Positions 9,348 through 20,482 of a stretch of DNA of 64,000 bases are shown here, one piece after another. The DNA is from Petasospora fabianii (Eukaryota > Ascomycota > Saccharomycetes > Phaffomycetales > Wickerhamomycetaceae), in assembly GCA_022641835.1 (NCBI GenBank), contig CP048717.1, positions 496,001 to 560,000 of the forward strand, written 5' to 3'. The position numbers were made by a program, and so were the translations under genes. Each line of letters opens with the position of its first letter. The stretch's first letter is position 1. Below the pieces are notes generated by a model. That model was given only the letters and a program-made list of their open reading frames with translations, had not been told where the DNA came from and did not search any database.

Positions 9348-11062
9348 TTGTGATATGTGACAGTCAAAAAGGTTAACGGGATGGGGTCCCCAGGCGGCTC
9401 TATGAAGGCTAGCGAAAGCTTCCAAATAGCCCCGGATGGTTTATATGGCACTTAAAGCCATGTGCTCAGTTTTTTTCTATGCTGTTGCCCCAGACCAGGG
9501 TATCTGCCAAAACTTATAGGGCAAATTCCTTAAAGAGGCAATATCTTGTCCATAAGGTCACGTGCTTAACGGCTGTGAGTTAGTCTTTTGACACTTTGAC
9601 TTCCTTCTTGAGAGTTTTACTGGATTCGGTAAACAGACAGATGTGGGGAAAATTTATAACCATTTAGTAGGATTTGTTCAACCTGGGTTGTTTATTTATG
9701 TTTGGAGCCGCACCTTCGTAAGGTACCGTCGGCGAGTCCCTGAAGCCTTCATGATGGGGAAATACACATCAGCTGGCCACCATTTATTTCAAACACTCAT
9801 CTAAGGCAAAGACCATATGATAGCCATTTATATTGATCCAAAGATTAAGAAATCTATACGTCATACAGTGAAGGTGGTATGGAGTGACACCTAAGGAGTG
9901 AATTACAAAGATGACGGGTCAGTTCCTGAATGACACAAGGCTATGTCAAACTCAATGACGTTGAACAACCGTCAAGAACGTGCGCCCCAGTCCTAATTGG
10001 CAGAAATGAGCGTTGTAACCAATGAAAAAGGCCCCCGTGCTATATACGAGTGCCAGCCTTCTTACCTTTTCACCTCACAGCCAGCCACCTACTGCCAAGG
10101 AGCGGCGAAAAATCGCCACTTCATGGGCTGTGTGGCCTTGGCAAATTGCACAAATGGCGAACCACTAGGAACAAGAAGTATAGTATGCCATACAATAACC
10201 TTAGACTGTGATGGGACTGTTAATTGTATAGTAGTGAAGTTTTTGTTCCAAATCTATTCATAGAGTCAGTGTAGATGTACAGCTCGAGATATACGAGAGA
10301 GGAGCATATTTTCGGCTCTGAAGATCTCGGAAGATCATTGCTCGGGGCACTGCGCTATGTACCGCGTCAACAAGATGCCGAGACGTCAGCAAATCCGATA
10401 TTTCCCAAGAATAACATATATTACCAAATATAGACTATGCAGATGCATACGGAAGAGGTGCTTTTGGATCTGTGTACTGGACAAGATAGTAATAAGGCGG
10501 TTCCTCAAGAGTGAGGCGCATGTGCAGAGTGTTATTCCATTACCTCATAGTCTTGTAACTCTTGATAAACTGATTTATCGTCTTTCCTAAGACAATGGAG
10601 ATCCTCTCCGGTGTAGCCATGCACTAGGTTCCTCTTGAAGTGCCTTGATCAGATTTGATGATGACCCTAAAACTCCAATAACCCTCGACAGATATTACCC
10701 AAGAGCCAGCTTCCTTCCTAATTTAGTAATACCATGTTTATGAGTTACTAAATATGGTAATTTTTGGGTGAGAAATTTGCCGTGCGCGTCTTGGAATTAC
10801 CAGATCGGGTATATATTTCATGCGCCTCCTTGCTCAAAAGTGCATGAATGACGCAGATTGTGGGGACATATTCCTCGTCATTCGTTTATTTTTAGCAGTT
10901 TATACGTACATATTACTCACAGAATATACCAAGAAAAGGGTCCCACTGCACAAATATATAAAGAGGATGATCTCTCGCTTTTCAAAGACTACTTCCATTC
11001 CAATCTTTCTTCATCATCAACGTTAAGAACTCTTTCTTAAGATCTCATCTCTCTATTTCATC
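9348..11062. other. Long intergenic, divergent promoters of PRS4 and PIR gene
   Basis: About 1.7 kb without a supported gene. Small open frames (9997-10263, 10357-10590, 10820-11026) show no homology and no codon bias like the neighbours. It includes an ACCTT-CGT-AAGGT inverted repeat at 9712-9724 and the PIR TATA box near its right end. Confidence 0.5.
10955..10962 (+). promoter_or_regulatory. TATA box of PIR gene
   Basis: TATATAAA, about 108 bp before the PIR start codon. A strong TATA fits a highly expressed cell-wall gene. Confidence 0.6.
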
Positions 11063-12040
11063 ATGCAGTACAGAAGATCTACTCTTTTCGCTTCCGCCTC
11101 TCTCGTCGCCACTTCCATGGCCGCCTACATCCCATCCGAGCCATGGTCCACTTTGACACCTGACTCTCCAGCTCCAACTGGTGCCACAACTGACTACACC
11201 AAGACTTTCGGTATTGCTGTCCAGCCAATCACCACTGGTACTTACGCTTCTTATGCTACCGCTATTGCCAAGAGAGAAGTTGTTTCTCAGATTGGTGACG
11301 GTCAGATCCAGGCTACCACCGCTACTCCAGCTCCAAAGCCAACTGCCGAAGTTGTTTCCCAGATTGGCGATGGTCAGATTCAGGCTACTACTTCTACTGC
11401 TGCTCCAAAGCCAACTGCTCAAGTAGTTTCCCAGATTGGTGATGGCCAGATCCAGGCTACCACATCTACTGCTGCTCCAAAGCCAACTGCTCAAGTTGTT
11501 TCCCAGATTGGCGATGGCCAGATCCAGGCTACCACATCTACTGCTGCTCCAAAGCCAACTGCCGAGGTTGTTTCCCAGATTGGTGATGGTCAGATCCAGG
11601 CTACAACTGAGACTGCTGCTCCAGTCTCTCAGATTGGTGATGGTCAGATTCAGGCCACAACTGAGACTGCTGCTCCAACTACCACTCTTTCCACGTCCAC
11701 TGCTGAGGAGACCGAGTCTACTGACTCTTCTAAGCCAGTCTCTTGCTCGAATGATGCCGCTTTGGCCATGGTTTTGAACGGTGGTGTCCTTACCGATGCT
11801 GCTGGCAGAATCGGTTCTATTGTTGCCAACAGACAGTTCCAGTTCGACGGTCCACCACCACAGGCTGGTGCCATCTATGCTGGTGGTTTCTCCATCACTG
11901 AGGAAGGTAACTTGGCCATTGGTGACAACGATGTCTTCTGGCAGTGTCTCTCCGGTACTTTCTACAACTTGTACGACCAGACACTCGGTATCCACTGTGA
12001 TCCTATCCACCTTGAGGTTGTTGACCTCATCTCCTGTTAA
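11063..12040 (+). CDS. PIR-family cell-wall protein
   Basis: A 325-residue secreted wall protein of the PIR (proteins with internal repeats) family, linked to beta-1,3-glucan through alkali-labile esters. It has a signal peptide (about 1-20), a Kex2 site Lys70-Arg71 and six copies of [13 protein letters not shown] separated by Ala/Pro/Lys/Thr linkers (about residues 74-205). The first Gln of each unit is the known ester-linkage residue. A Ser/Thr stretch leads to the C-terminal domain with exact spacing C-66-C-16-C-12-C at the end, as counted here and as described for Pir1-4. Codon use is strongly biased (no TTA, CTA or TCA), fitting high expression. The number of repeats may vary between strains. 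KEX1 further right belongs to the same secretory processing route. Confidence 0.96.
   Translation: MQYRRSTLFASASLVATSMAAYIPSEPWSTLTPDSPAPTGATTDYTKTFGIAVQPITTGTYASYATAIAKREVVSQIGDGQIQATTATPAPKPTAEVVSQIGDGQIQATTSTAAPKPTAQVVSQIGDGQIQATTSTAAPKPTAQVVSQIGDGQIQATTSTAAPKPTAEVVSQIGDGQIQATTETAAPVSQIGDGQIQATTETAAPTTTLSTSTAEETESTDSSKPVSCSNDAALAMVLNGGVLTDAAGRIGSIVANRQFQFDGPPPQAGAIYAGGFSITEEGNLAIGDNDVFWQCLSGTFYNLYDQTLGIHCDPIHLEVVDLISC
11279..11675 (+). repeat. Tandem coding repeat of the PIR domain
   Basis: Six tandem units; the first four are 72 bp (24 codons), followed by shorter spacings. The linkers read [10 protein letters not shown] with alternating EVV/QVV. The near identity of units 2-5 suggests recent homogenisation. 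Confidence 0.9.
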
Positions 12041-12560
12041 GTCTCTTCTTGGAGCCTTTTCAAAGCTGGTATGACATGGTAACGACTGATACGCACGGGC
12101 ACTCTTCGACATTTTGATTTTTAGTACAGTTTTATTCTTTCTTCTTTTCGTTCCTCTGTTGTTTCACAGAGTTAAAATTCTTGCATCCATTAAGACATAT
12201 TAATTTAGTCTCTTAATATCAATTTACTTTAACAACTTCACTCTTCTGTAGAATTATATATTACTATCATGGCCGCTTCCTTTGTATACCAAGGAACATT
12301 CGATCTCAAAAGCATACATACATACACACATATACTGGAAAAAAAAGCTACACTACAATAGTCTTACAAGATTATTAAACCCAGCCGTACATATTCCAAG
12401 AACTATGACACAAAACAATATGAAACAAAACAAGAACAGGAAGTAGCAACTTCCAAAGATCAGCACATATCACACTGCTTCAAGTTCAAGATTCAGAGAA
12501 CAGAAAAGAACCCAATAAGCACAATCAAAAGATCAAATGAAACCTTTAAAGGAACTCCAT
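12041..12560. other. Convergent intergenic region between PIR and PAB1
   Basis: Holds the two 3' flanks; AT-rich with T- and A-runs suited to polyadenylation. Nothing else seen. Confidence 0.5.
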
Positions 12561-14492
12561 TTAGGCAGAAGCCTCAGCTGGAGTCTCCTCAGAAGCTGGA
12601 GCAGCCTCAGCTGGAGCCTCCTCGGAAGCTGGGGCGGCCTCCTCCTCGGAAGCACCCTGCTGCTGCTCATACTTCATGAAGTCCTCGTAAGCCTCAAAGG
12701 CATCGTGGAAGTGCTGCTTGAACAAAGCCTCATCAGTCAACAAACCCAAGATGTCACCGACTGGCAAGTCAAGCATCATACCGGTGATCTTACCAGCGGA
12801 CTCTGGGTCCTGAGCCTTACCGGCAGCGACAACCTTTGGGTACAACTCCTCACCGAGCATTCTCTTCTGCTGAGCCTCTGGGTACTGTGGCAAAGCCTGG
12901 ATGAGGGCCTCAATGTTGGAAGAACCGCCCTGCTGGTTTCTTGGTCTGTTACCACGCTGACCGTTGTTGAAGCCACGCTGACCGTTACGGCCTGGGAAGT
13001 CCTGGAACTGCATGACACCGTACATTGGCTGACCGTTTGGCATCTGACGACCTGGCCACTGACCCTGTGGTGGGATCTGACCTGGTCTTGGCATCATGAA
13101 CTGTGGGTTTGGAGCGATTGGACCACGAGCACCTGGTGGGAGGAAGCCCTGCTGACCGGCAAAGTACATTGGTGGCATGAATTGACCTGGCATACCAGAA
13201 GCAGCAGCCTGCTGAAGTCTGAGCTGGTTTCTGGCCTGGATCTGCTGCTCAAGCTGGGAACGTCTAACGTCCTTTCTCTGGGCAAGGGCAACGTACAATG
13301 GCTTGTTGGCGAGCATGTGCTGGTTCATCTCAGAGATGGCCTTAGAAGCCTCATCTGGGGAAGAGAAGGAAACGAAACCGAAACCCTTGGACTTACCAGA
13401 GTCATCAACCATAACCTTAGCAGAGGTGATGGTACCGAATGGAGCAAACTCCTCCTTAAGCTTCTCATCATCAATAGAGTCATCCAAGTTCTTGATGAAC
13501 AAGTTAACACCTTGAGACTTGGTGAGCTTCTCGAGTCTAGCCTGCTCGTACTGCTTCTTGAGCTGCTCAGATCTCTCGGATCTCTTTTGAGCACGCGAAA
13601 CGTAAAGCTTCTTAGACTTGAACTCCTTGTCGTTCAACTCCTCGATGGCCTTGACAGCGGAATCGTGAGTCTCGTAGTTGACAAAGGCGAAACCTCTAGA
13701 CTTACCCTCCTGGTCCTTCTCCAACTTGAAGGAAGTGATGGCACCGAAAGGCTTGAACAACTCCTCAACCTCAGACTCGGAAGCCTCAACGTCAATGTTC
13801 TTGACGTAAACGTTGGTGAAGTTGTTGATAATCTCCTGAAGCTTAGACTGACGGTCCTCTCTGGCAATGTGTGGACCAACAAACACCTCGTGACCGTTCA
13901 ACATCATACCGTTGACGTTCTCGATAGCAGCCTTAGCGGCCTCAGCGGTCTCGTAGTGAACGAAACCGAAACCCTTGGAGTTACCTTCAGCATCGGTGGC
14001 AACCTTGGAGGACAAGATTCTACCAAAGGCGGAGAAGGTATCGTGAAGGGCCTTGTTGTCAATGACTGGGTCCAAGTTCTTGATAAACACGTTACCAGCA
14101 CCAGATCTTCTAAGAGATGGATCACGCTGGGACCACATGATTCTGATTGGCTGACCCTTGATTGGGGTGTAGTTCAACTCCTCCATGGCCTTCTCAGCAT
14201 CCTTGACACTGTGGAAGTTGACGTAAGCGTAACCAAGGGAAACCTTGGAGACAGCGTTACGGCAGACACGAACGGAGGAGACTGGACCAATTGGAGAGAA
14301 GATCTCGAACAAGTTAGCCTCGTTAACAGAGAGCTCCAACTCACCAACGTAAAGAGAGGCATCACCAATGGCCTGGGAAGAGGTGGAGGTGGATTCCTCA
14401 GTGGAGGTGGATTCGGTGGTGGCTGGGGCCTCCTCCTTGACAGAGAGGTTCTCCAATTCCTGAGTGGTCTTCTGGACTTCGTCAGCAGACAT
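12561..14492 (-). CDS. PAB1: Poly(A)-binding protein
   Basis: A 643-residue cytoplasmic and nuclear poly(A)-binding protein that coats mRNA tails, recruits eIF4G and regulates deadenylation. Four RRMs are visible at about 46-122, 134-210, 227-304 and 329-406, each with RNP1-type sequence ([32 protein letters not shown]) and RNP2-type sequence (SLYVGEL, NVFIKNL, NVYVKNI, NLFIKNL). A Pro/Gly/Gln/Met-rich linker follows, then the C-terminal MLLE/PABC domain starting near residue 527 ([20 protein letters not shown]). It ends with an Ala/Glu/Pro repeat tail. The start is ATG at 14492. Codon use is extremely biased, so the complementary strand is open for 696 codons; that frame is not taken as a gene. 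Confidence 0.98.
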   Translation of the reverse strand: MSADEVQKTTQELENLSVKEEAPATTESTSTEESTSTSSQAIGDASLYVGELELSVNEANLFEIFSPIGPVSSVRVCRNAVSKVSLGYAYVNFHSVKDAEKAMEELNYTPIKGQPIRIMWSQRDPSLRRSGAGNVFIKNLDPVIDNKALHDTFSAFGRILSSKVATDAEGNSKGFGFVHYETAEAAKAAIENVNGMMLNGHEVFVGPHIAREDRQSKLQEIINNFTNVYVKNIDVEASESEVEELFKPFGAITSFKLEKDQEGKSRGFAFVNYETHDSAVKAIEELNDKEFKSKKLYVSRAQKRSERSEQLKKQYEQARLEKLTKSQGVNLFIKNLDDSIDDEKLKEEFAPFGTITSAKVMVDDSGKSKGFGFVSFSSPDEASKAISEMNQHMLANKPLYVALAQRKDVRRSQLEQQIQARNQLRLQQAAASGMPGQFMPPMYFAGQQGFLPPGARGPIAPNPQFMMPRPGQIPPQGQWPGRQMPNGQPMYGVMQFQDFPGRNGQRGFNNGQRGNRPRNQQGGSSNIEALIQALPQYPEAQQKRMLGEELYPKVVAAGKAQDPESAGKITGMMLDLPVGDILGLLTDEALFKQHFHDAFEAYEDFMKYEQQQGASEEEAAPASEEAPAEAAPASEETPAEASA

Positions 14493-14510
14493 TGTGATGA
14501 TTATTGTAGG

Positions 14511-14553
14511 GTTTTTTTAAAAAGGTTTTCTGATTTTTTTTGGTGCTTTTTGA
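14511..14553 (-). promoter_or_regulatory. A-rich 5' leader of PAB1
   Basis: On the coding strand this stretch is rich in A-tracts (runs of 5 to 8 A) and ends about 20 bases before the ATG. In other eukaryotes PABP mRNAs carry an A-rich leader that PABP binds to limit its own translation. That it does so here is inference. Confidence 0.45.
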
Positions 14554-15013
14554 GTGTACAACTTTGTGCAAGATTTGAAAGTGAAGAGACGGGCTGGATG
14601 CTGAGGGGCAAAAGTAACAACCTGTGATTCTTATTTACTGTTCAAAACTCCTGACAAAGGGCTGTGTGTAAGTGCTGAAGCGGGACGGGGGCGGGCGAGG
14701 AACTCTACAAGGACTGTATGCGTTAGCTCTCTATTAACACCACCAAAAAAAAAAAATTGACGAAAAGTTTTCCGTCTGTCGCGAAAAAGGCGCGACGCGC
14801 GCGATGGATCGATGTGTGTGGTGCGTACCAGAGGCTTAAAAGATTATTTAACCAAGGCTCATAACCTTACCATATATGGAGGGGTGTGGCCATCAAGTGG
14901 TTACCCGGATCTCGCTAGGACAGTTTATTGTGTGACGCGCGTTCTATAGCTGATGAGAGAAAGACAGAACAATAGGGAATGGCGACTGATGGGGCGCTGG
15001 CGCCCACTATGCG

Positions 15014-15050
15014 GCTACACAGTGGTGCTACACAGTGAGGCTACATAGTA
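15014..15050. repeat. Three tandem copies of a 13-bp unit
   Basis: GCTACACAGTGGT, GCTACACAGTGAG and a decayed GCTACATAGTA follow one another. Function unknown. Confidence 0.8.
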
Positions 15051-15771
15051 CATCAAAGAGGGGTGCCATGAAATCATCTTCAATAAAAATCTGGACTGAC
15101 AGAGAGTAGAACCCCTTGAATCAGGTGGCATTTTTTAGCGTATCCGCGCGCCTTGTGTGGAGTAAGCTTCCTGTTGCACCTCAATATTTGTCTTAGCCGT
15201 ATGACGAGAACTCCAAAAAAAACCAGATAAGCCAGGACTATACATTCCAGTATTAGATATAGATACAAATAAAACCATTAAAACATCACTATAAACTTGA
15301 AATACTCCTCCATTTATACATCACCGATACCTCCCACAGCCAATCAGCGGCCAAGGATTTGTAACAGACACCCTGGTTTGAGCACTCTCCACCAAGTAGC
15401 TCTGCGGTACGGACCACACAGCAAAAAAAACTATTGAGATGCCGCGACGTTTTGAAAAAGGAAAAGAAAAAAAAAAAACCAAAAATTTCGACCAAAACAG
15501 GCTGAAGAAGAGCATTGAGCAGACCTTTTACGCCGCCTGAGCGCTTCAGAATATCCGCACCCATATCCCATTTCTCTGACGCTCATACGTCAGTATATCT
15601 TCCAATACACCCCTTAAGTGAGGAATTGCATCAGCAGAACGCCGTCATAGACCAACCGCTGCATCACCTGCCCCCACCACCCATCACCTGCATTAAACAA
15701 CAAGAGCCTCAAGACCTGAGAAAACCTCAAGGGCCCCCACATACAACCCTCATAGAAGAAACTTATACATA

Positions 15772-17616
15772 ATGACTGGAAGAGGAAAGAAGGAAAGCTC
15801 TGACAAGCAGCAGCGTATTGCCATCATTTCCGAGGACAAGTGTAAACCAAAGAAGTGTCGTCAAGAGTGTAAGAAGTCATGTCCTGTTGTCAAGACTGGT
15901 AAACTTTGTATTGAAGTGACACCGATGAGCAAGATCGCTTTCATCTCTGAAACACTCTGTATCGGTTGTGGTATCTGTGTCAAGAAGTGTCCATTTGGCG
16001 CCATCAACATTATTAATCTTCCAACTAACCTTGAATCTGAGACAACACATCGTTATTCTGCAAACTCTTTCAAGCTTCACAGATTGCCTACTCCAAGACC
16101 TGGTCAAGTGTTGGGTCTGGTTGGTACCAACGGTATTGGTAAGTCTACCGCTTTGAAGATTCTTGCTGGTAAGCAGAAGCCAAACTTGGGAAGATATGAT
16201 GATCCACCAGATTGGCAAGAAATCCTCAAGCATTTTAGAGGTTCTGAACTTCAAAACTATTTGACAAAAGTGCTTGAAGATGATATCAAGGCCATTATCA
16301 AGCCACAGTATGTTGATAACATTCCAAAGGCCCTGAAGGGTCCTGAGACGAAGGTTGGTCAAGTTTTGAAGATGAGATTGGAGAGAAAGGAAGCCATCAA
16401 GGAAATTTGTGACTTTTTAGAATTGAACCAACTTTTGAAAAGAGATGTTGCTGCTCTCTCTGGTGGTGAATTGCAGAGATTTGCCATTGGTGTCACTTGT
16501 GTCCAGGAGGCCAACGTTTACATGTTTGATGAGCCATCTTCTTATTTGGATGTTAAGCAACGTCTTAATGCCGCTTTGATCATCAGATCTCTCGCACAGG
16601 GTAACACCTACATTATTGCCGTCGAGCACGATTTGTCCGTCTTGGATTACCTTTCTGACTTTGTCTGTATTCTGTACGGTGTCCCATCAGTTTATGGTGT
16701 CGTGACATTGCCAGCCTCTGTTAGAGAAGGTATCAACATGTTCTTGGAAGGTCACATTGTCTCTGAGAACATGAGATTCAGAACCGAGTCCTTGCAATTT
16801 AGATTGGCCGATGCTCAAGACGCTATGCAGCTTGAGGCCTCTAGATATTACACTTACCCAAGTATGGAGAGAACTCAGGGTGATTTCAAGTTGCACGTTG
16901 AGCAGGGTGACTTCTCTGACTCTGAGATTTTGGTTATGATTGGTGAGAACGGTACAGGTAAGACCACTTTCTGTAAGTTGCTTGCCGGTATGATCCCAGC
17001 TGATAACGACTTGGAGGTTCCAAAGCTCAACATTTCCATGAAACCACAGATGATTGCTCCAAAGTTCAAGGGTACCGTCCGTCAGTTGTTCTTCAAGAGA
17101 ATTAAAGCCCAATTCTTGAACCCACAGTTCCAAACAGATGTCTGCAAGCCATTGAAGATTGACGATATCATTGATCAGGAAGTTCAGAACTTGTCTGGTG
17201 GTGAGTTGCAAAGAGTTGCCATCACCATGGCCCTTGGTGTTCCAGCTGATATCTACGTTATTGACGAGCCATCTGCTTACTTGGACTCTGAACAGCGTAT
17301 TATCTGTTCCAAGGTTATCAGAAGATTTATCCTCCACGCCAAGAAGACCGCTTTCATCGTTGAGCACGATTTCATCATGTCTACATACCTTGCCGACAGA
17401 GTGATTTTGTTCGAAGGTCAGCCATCCAAGAGAACATTTGCCCGTGAGCCAGAGTCCCTCTTGACTGGTGTCAACAAGTTCTTGAAGCATTTGAATGTCA
17501 CATTCAGAAGAGATCCAAACACTTTCAGACCAAGAATTAACAAGTTGGACTCTCAGATGGATAAGGAGCAGAAGGCTGCTGGTAACTACTTCTTCTTGGA
17601 CAACAATGCCTTGTGA
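15772..17616 (+). CDS. RLI1: Iron-sulfur ABC ATPase, ribosome recycling factor (ABCE1/Rli1)
   Basis: A 614-residue ABCE1 protein that splits ribosomes after termination and acts in 60S export and initiation. The N-terminal domain binds two 4Fe-4S clusters through Cys24, 29, 33, 37, 46, 63, 66, 69 and 73. Two nucleotide-binding domains follow: Walker [10 protein letters not shown] at 118-126 and GENGTGKTT in the second half; both have the signature LSGGELQR and Walker B sequences ending FDEPSSYLD and IDEPSAYLD. It is full length and unbroken. CTG codons at conserved Leu/Ile positions (for example in the PKALKGP and CILYGVPS segments) support the standard genetic code. Start ATG at 15772. Confidence 0.98.
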   Translation: MTGRGKKESSDKQQRIAIISEDKCKPKKCRQECKKSCPVVKTGKLCIEVTPMSKIAFISETLCIGCGICVKKCPFGAINIINLPTNLESETTHRYSANSFKLHRLPTPRPGQVLGLVGTNGIGKSTALKILAGKQKPNLGRYDDPPDWQEILKHFRGSELQNYLTKVLEDDIKAIIKPQYVDNIPKALKGPETKVGQVLKMRLERKEAIKEICDFLELNQLLKRDVAALSGGELQRFAIGVTCVQEANVYMFDEPSSYLDVKQRLNAALIIRSLAQGNTYIIAVEHDLSVLDYLSDFVCILYGVPSVYGVVTLPASVREGINMFLEGHIVSENMRFRTESLQFRLADAQDAMQLEASRYYTYPSMERTQGDFKLHVEQGDFSDSEILVMIGENGTGKTTFCKLLAGMIPADNDLEVPKLNISMKPQMIAPKFKGTVRQLFFKRIKAQFLNPQFQTDVCKPLKIDDIIDQEVQNLSGGELQRVAITMALGVPADIYVIDEPSAYLDSEQRIICSKVIRRFILHAKKTAFIVEHDFIMSTYLADRVILFEGQPSKRTFAREPESLLTGVNKFLKHLNVTFRRDPNTFRPRINKLDSQMDKEQKAAGNYFFLDNNAL

Positions 17617-18177
17617 GGTCCATTGTTCATATTTTGCATGCATTTCACCAGTAGAACTTTCAAATGTTCTGGTGTTTGTCGTTGTTTTTTCTCTTTTGGG
17701 GTTTTCTTTCTCGTTTGATTTTTCATTCACGTTGGGCAAAACGGTTAATCACTTTAGTCATTATCTGCAGTGAGACTGCTTTAGGCTCATGCTGATAACA
17801 AGAACTAACTGATTCTGGTGTTGGTTAGGTACTTCCCAGTTTCGCTGATCCGTGCGTGATATTACTATTGTCATCATTGGACTTTGATCTGGTTGAGGCG
17901 CAACCAACCCTGCGGTTGGGCACACATCTCAGTCGCCCCGATATGTGCCTTTTTGGAGGGACACTCGAGGCTGTTACTATTTATAATCATAATGAAATGT
18001 GTTTAAAAGTTCATCTTTGGCGTAGCTCAAGCGTAGGATAAAGATCAAAAGCTAACCGAGCCCTTCCGCGAATCGTGGAAGCGAGATCCTCAGCTCCTCA
18101 AACAAAGAGTGAAACAAAGATTCCCCACACCTCTCCAAGTCGTCAGACTGGTTTTAGATCAACACACACTCTTAGCC
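17617..18177. other. Intergenic between RLI1 and KEX1
   Basis: RLI1 3' flank and KEX1 promoter. It includes a perfect inverted repeat CCAACC-CTGC-GGTTGG at 17904-17919. No gene seen. Confidence 0.5.
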
Positions 18178-20091
18178 ATGCGCCCCCTGCTGCTTTCACT
18201 GCTGGCAGCAACTGTCCTGACAGCCCCGGTGGATATCCCGGCCAAGCAGTACGTCGTGTCGGACCTGCCAGGTCTCGACGCGGTTGACGAGGCCCTTCGG
18301 CCGATAATGTATGCTGGCCACATCCCCGTCCATGAGGATACAGACACCAATTATTTCTTCTGGAAATTCATCAAGCAGAACACAGACTTCAACAGAACGA
18401 TCTTCTGGCTTAACGGAGGCCCTGGGTGCTCCTCGATGGATGGAGCATTAATGGAGTCCGGCCCGCTCAGAGTGGCGAAGTCGGGAGATCTCTACATTAA
18501 CAACGGATCGTGGTATGAGGCTGGTGACGTCGTGTTTGTTGACCAGCCTGGTGGAACAGGCTTCAGTACCACTAAGGACTACGATAAGGAGCTTACCCAG
18601 GTAGCTGATGACTTTATTACATTCCTCCAGAACTACTACAAGGTGTTCCCAGAGGACCTTGATAAGGAGCTATACATATCTGGTGAGTCGTACGCTGGCC
18701 AGTACATCCCATTCATTGCTTCTGCACTGATCAAAGCCATTGATAATGGTGATCTCAATGTCAACTTGAAGGGACTTCTAATTGGAAACGGCTGGATCGA
18801 TCCAAATGCTCAAAGCATGTCATACATCCCATACCTCCTCGATGCTGGTATCATCTCAAATCAAGACGAATTCTTCCCAAAATTGCTTAAACTACAGGAG
18901 AAGTGCCAAAATGAAATCAATGATGGCTCAGGTAATGATAAGTTTTCACTTCTTGACTGTGAGAACATCTTGAATTACATCTTGTCATGGACGAGGGACA
19001 AGGAGGCACCAAAAGACCAACAGTGTATCAATATGTACGATACAAGACTCAGAGATTCGTACCCAAGTTGTGGTATGAATTGGCCACCTGACTTGCCATT
19101 TGTGCAGCCATGGTTACAGAGAAATGAAGTTGTGAAGGCGCTCAATCTTGATGTTTCCAAGGTTACAAAGTGGAGAGAATGTGATAATAATGTCTCAAAG
19201 TACCTAAAGAATAAAAATACCCAACCATCTATCAATTTGTTCCCAGATTTGCTGGAACGTGTCAACATCATGCTCTTCAATGGTGATAAGGATATCATCT
19301 GTAATAACTATGGTGTCCTTGACATGATAGCCAAGTTGAAATGGGGAGGATCACTGGGATTTGAGGAGGATGCTGTCGAGTATCCGTGGATATATGATAA
19401 TGACACCACAGGAACCGTAAAGCACTCCAAAAACTTGACATTCGTTGACGTTTACAACTCTTCGCACATGGTCCCATTTGACAAGTCTGCTGATTCGAGG
19501 GGTCTCTTTGACATATTCGTTGGAAACTTTAGAGTCCTGGACAATGACAACGGTGAAGTATTCGTTGAGACACCAGTGTACAGCAACGGCAAGTACATCT
19601 GGTCCGATGACAAGTTCATCACTACACCTGACATGAGTGCAAACAATACGACGGGCAACAATGGTACATCTAGTGACGATGGCAACAAACAGGCAGGATC
19701 ACACAAGAGTGCTGCGCCATTCATTCTCTACCTCCTTGTCATCGGAATTGTCGGTGGACTTCTTTTCTACTTCCAAAAGGATAAAGTTCCCAAGTCGACA
19801 TCGATATTGAAGAAGCATGCTAAGAAGCCAAAGAACCAAAACCATAAGAAGACGGTATCATGGGCTGATGAAAACTCATCACAGCCACAAACTCACCAGG
19901 AAGGTGCCAAGTTCGGCGAGTTCTTCAATAACTACTCTAATCAGAAGAAAGGATATCGTACTTTTGGCAATGATAACGAGGAATATGAGGACATTGAGCT
20001 ACAGAACAGAAATGACGATTTCGATTTCGATATCGACGATGAGATTGGTGAGAGTCGTGATGAAGGCACTAGTGGAAGGGCTAAGAAATGA
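18178..20091 (+). CDS. KEX1: Kex1-type serine carboxypeptidase of the late Golgi
   Basis: A 637-residue type I membrane carboxypeptidase that trims C-terminal Lys/Arg from peptides after Kex2 cleavage (for example pro-alpha-factor). A signal peptide (about 1-16) is followed by the S10 peptidase fold: WLNGGPGCSSMDG, catalytic Ser171 in GESYAG, Asp372 in NGDKDIICN and His430 in SSHMVPFDKS. A single membrane segment lies at about 513-533 and is followed by an acidic, Lys/Asn-rich cytosolic tail with Golgi-retention character. The reading frame is open upstream to a GTG at 18109, but the ATG at 18178 opens directly on the signal peptide and is the start. It is somewhat shorter than the 729-residue S. 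cerevisiae protein, mostly in the linker and tail. Confidence 0.95.
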   Translation: MRPLLLSLLAATVLTAPVDIPAKQYVVSDLPGLDAVDEALRPIMYAGHIPVHEDTDTNYFFWKFIKQNTDFNRTIFWLNGGPGCSSMDGALMESGPLRVAKSGDLYINNGSWYEAGDVVFVDQPGGTGFSTTKDYDKELTQVADDFITFLQNYYKVFPEDLDKELYISGESYAGQYIPFIASALIKAIDNGDLNVNLKGLLIGNGWIDPNAQSMSYIPYLLDAGIISNQDEFFPKLLKLQEKCQNEINDGSGNDKFSLLDCENILNYILSWTRDKEAPKDQQCINMYDTRLRDSYPSCGMNWPPDLPFVQPWLQRNEVVKALNLDVSKVTKWRECDNNVSKYLKNKNTQPSINLFPDLLERVNIMLFNGDKDIICNNYGVLDMIAKLKWGGSLGFEEDAVEYPWIYDNDTTGTVKHSKNLTFVDVYNSSHMVPFDKSADSRGLFDIFVGNFRVLDNDNGEVFVETPVYSNGKYIWSDDKFITTPDMSANNTTGNNGTSSDDGNKQAGSHKSAAPFILYLLVIGIVGGLLFYFQKDKVPKSTSILKKHAKKPKNQNHKKTVSWADENSSQPQTHQEGAKFGEFFNNYSNQKKGYRTFGNDNEEYEDIELQNRNDDFDFDIDDEIGESRDEGTSGRAKK

Positions 20092-20482
20092 GTAAAAGGG
20101 CAGGGAAACTTTGTACCCATACATCTATACATACACTGTTTATTGCAAATCTAAATGACGTTCATGCTTATCCCATTGGGACATTGTGGTAGCTGTATAC
20201 TGGTGGTGACGCGTCGTCAGGGTTACAAGTTGACAACGCCCGTTCCGGCTACTTTTGTGGTGGCTTACATCAATACAACAGCATTACAGCTAATTGCCGA
20301 CTGAAAGGCTTTAGACACTTCTTTTATCAGTAAAGAAAGGGTAAACACGTTTTCCCTATTGCTCACCAGTTACACATTTGCTATTTTATTCATCTTTGAG
20401 CATTTCATAGCCCAGCTTCACCTTTTGTACCAGATTTCCGATCATCCAACTGCACGCACTAAATTCCAGGTTCCAGATCAAT
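20092..20482. other. Intergenic between KEX1 and unknown membrane protein
   Basis: About 390 bp; KEX1 3' flank and a promoter. No other feature recognised. Confidence 0.5.

Larger units (their letters stand above)
14493..15771. other. Divergent intergenic region between PAB1 and RLI1
   Basis: About 1.3 kb with both promoters. On the PAB1 side there is an A-rich leader; further right, GC-rich patches with GTCGCG/CGCGAC arms near 14780 and a three-copy 13-bp repeat at 15014-15050. A 33-codon basic ATG frame lies at 15439-15540 in front of RLI1. No established gene is seen. Confidence 0.5.

Noticed and set aside
9997-10263. 88-codon frame in the PRS4-PIR gap
   Set aside because: Cys-rich but without repeat pattern, signal peptide or homologue; likely promoter DNA.
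11045-12112. 355-codon frame opposite the PIR gene
   Set aside because: In register with the PIR codons and repeats; a shadow of codon bias.
12537-14627. 696-codon ATG-started frame on the plus strand
   Set aside because: Exact mirror of PAB1 codons; composition (Leu/Trp/Ser/Val) is that of a reverse complement, with no homology.
15080-15268. 62-codon minus-strand frame with a hydrophobic stretch
   Set aside because: AT-rich DNA readily gives hydrophobic codons; no homologue or promoter evidence.
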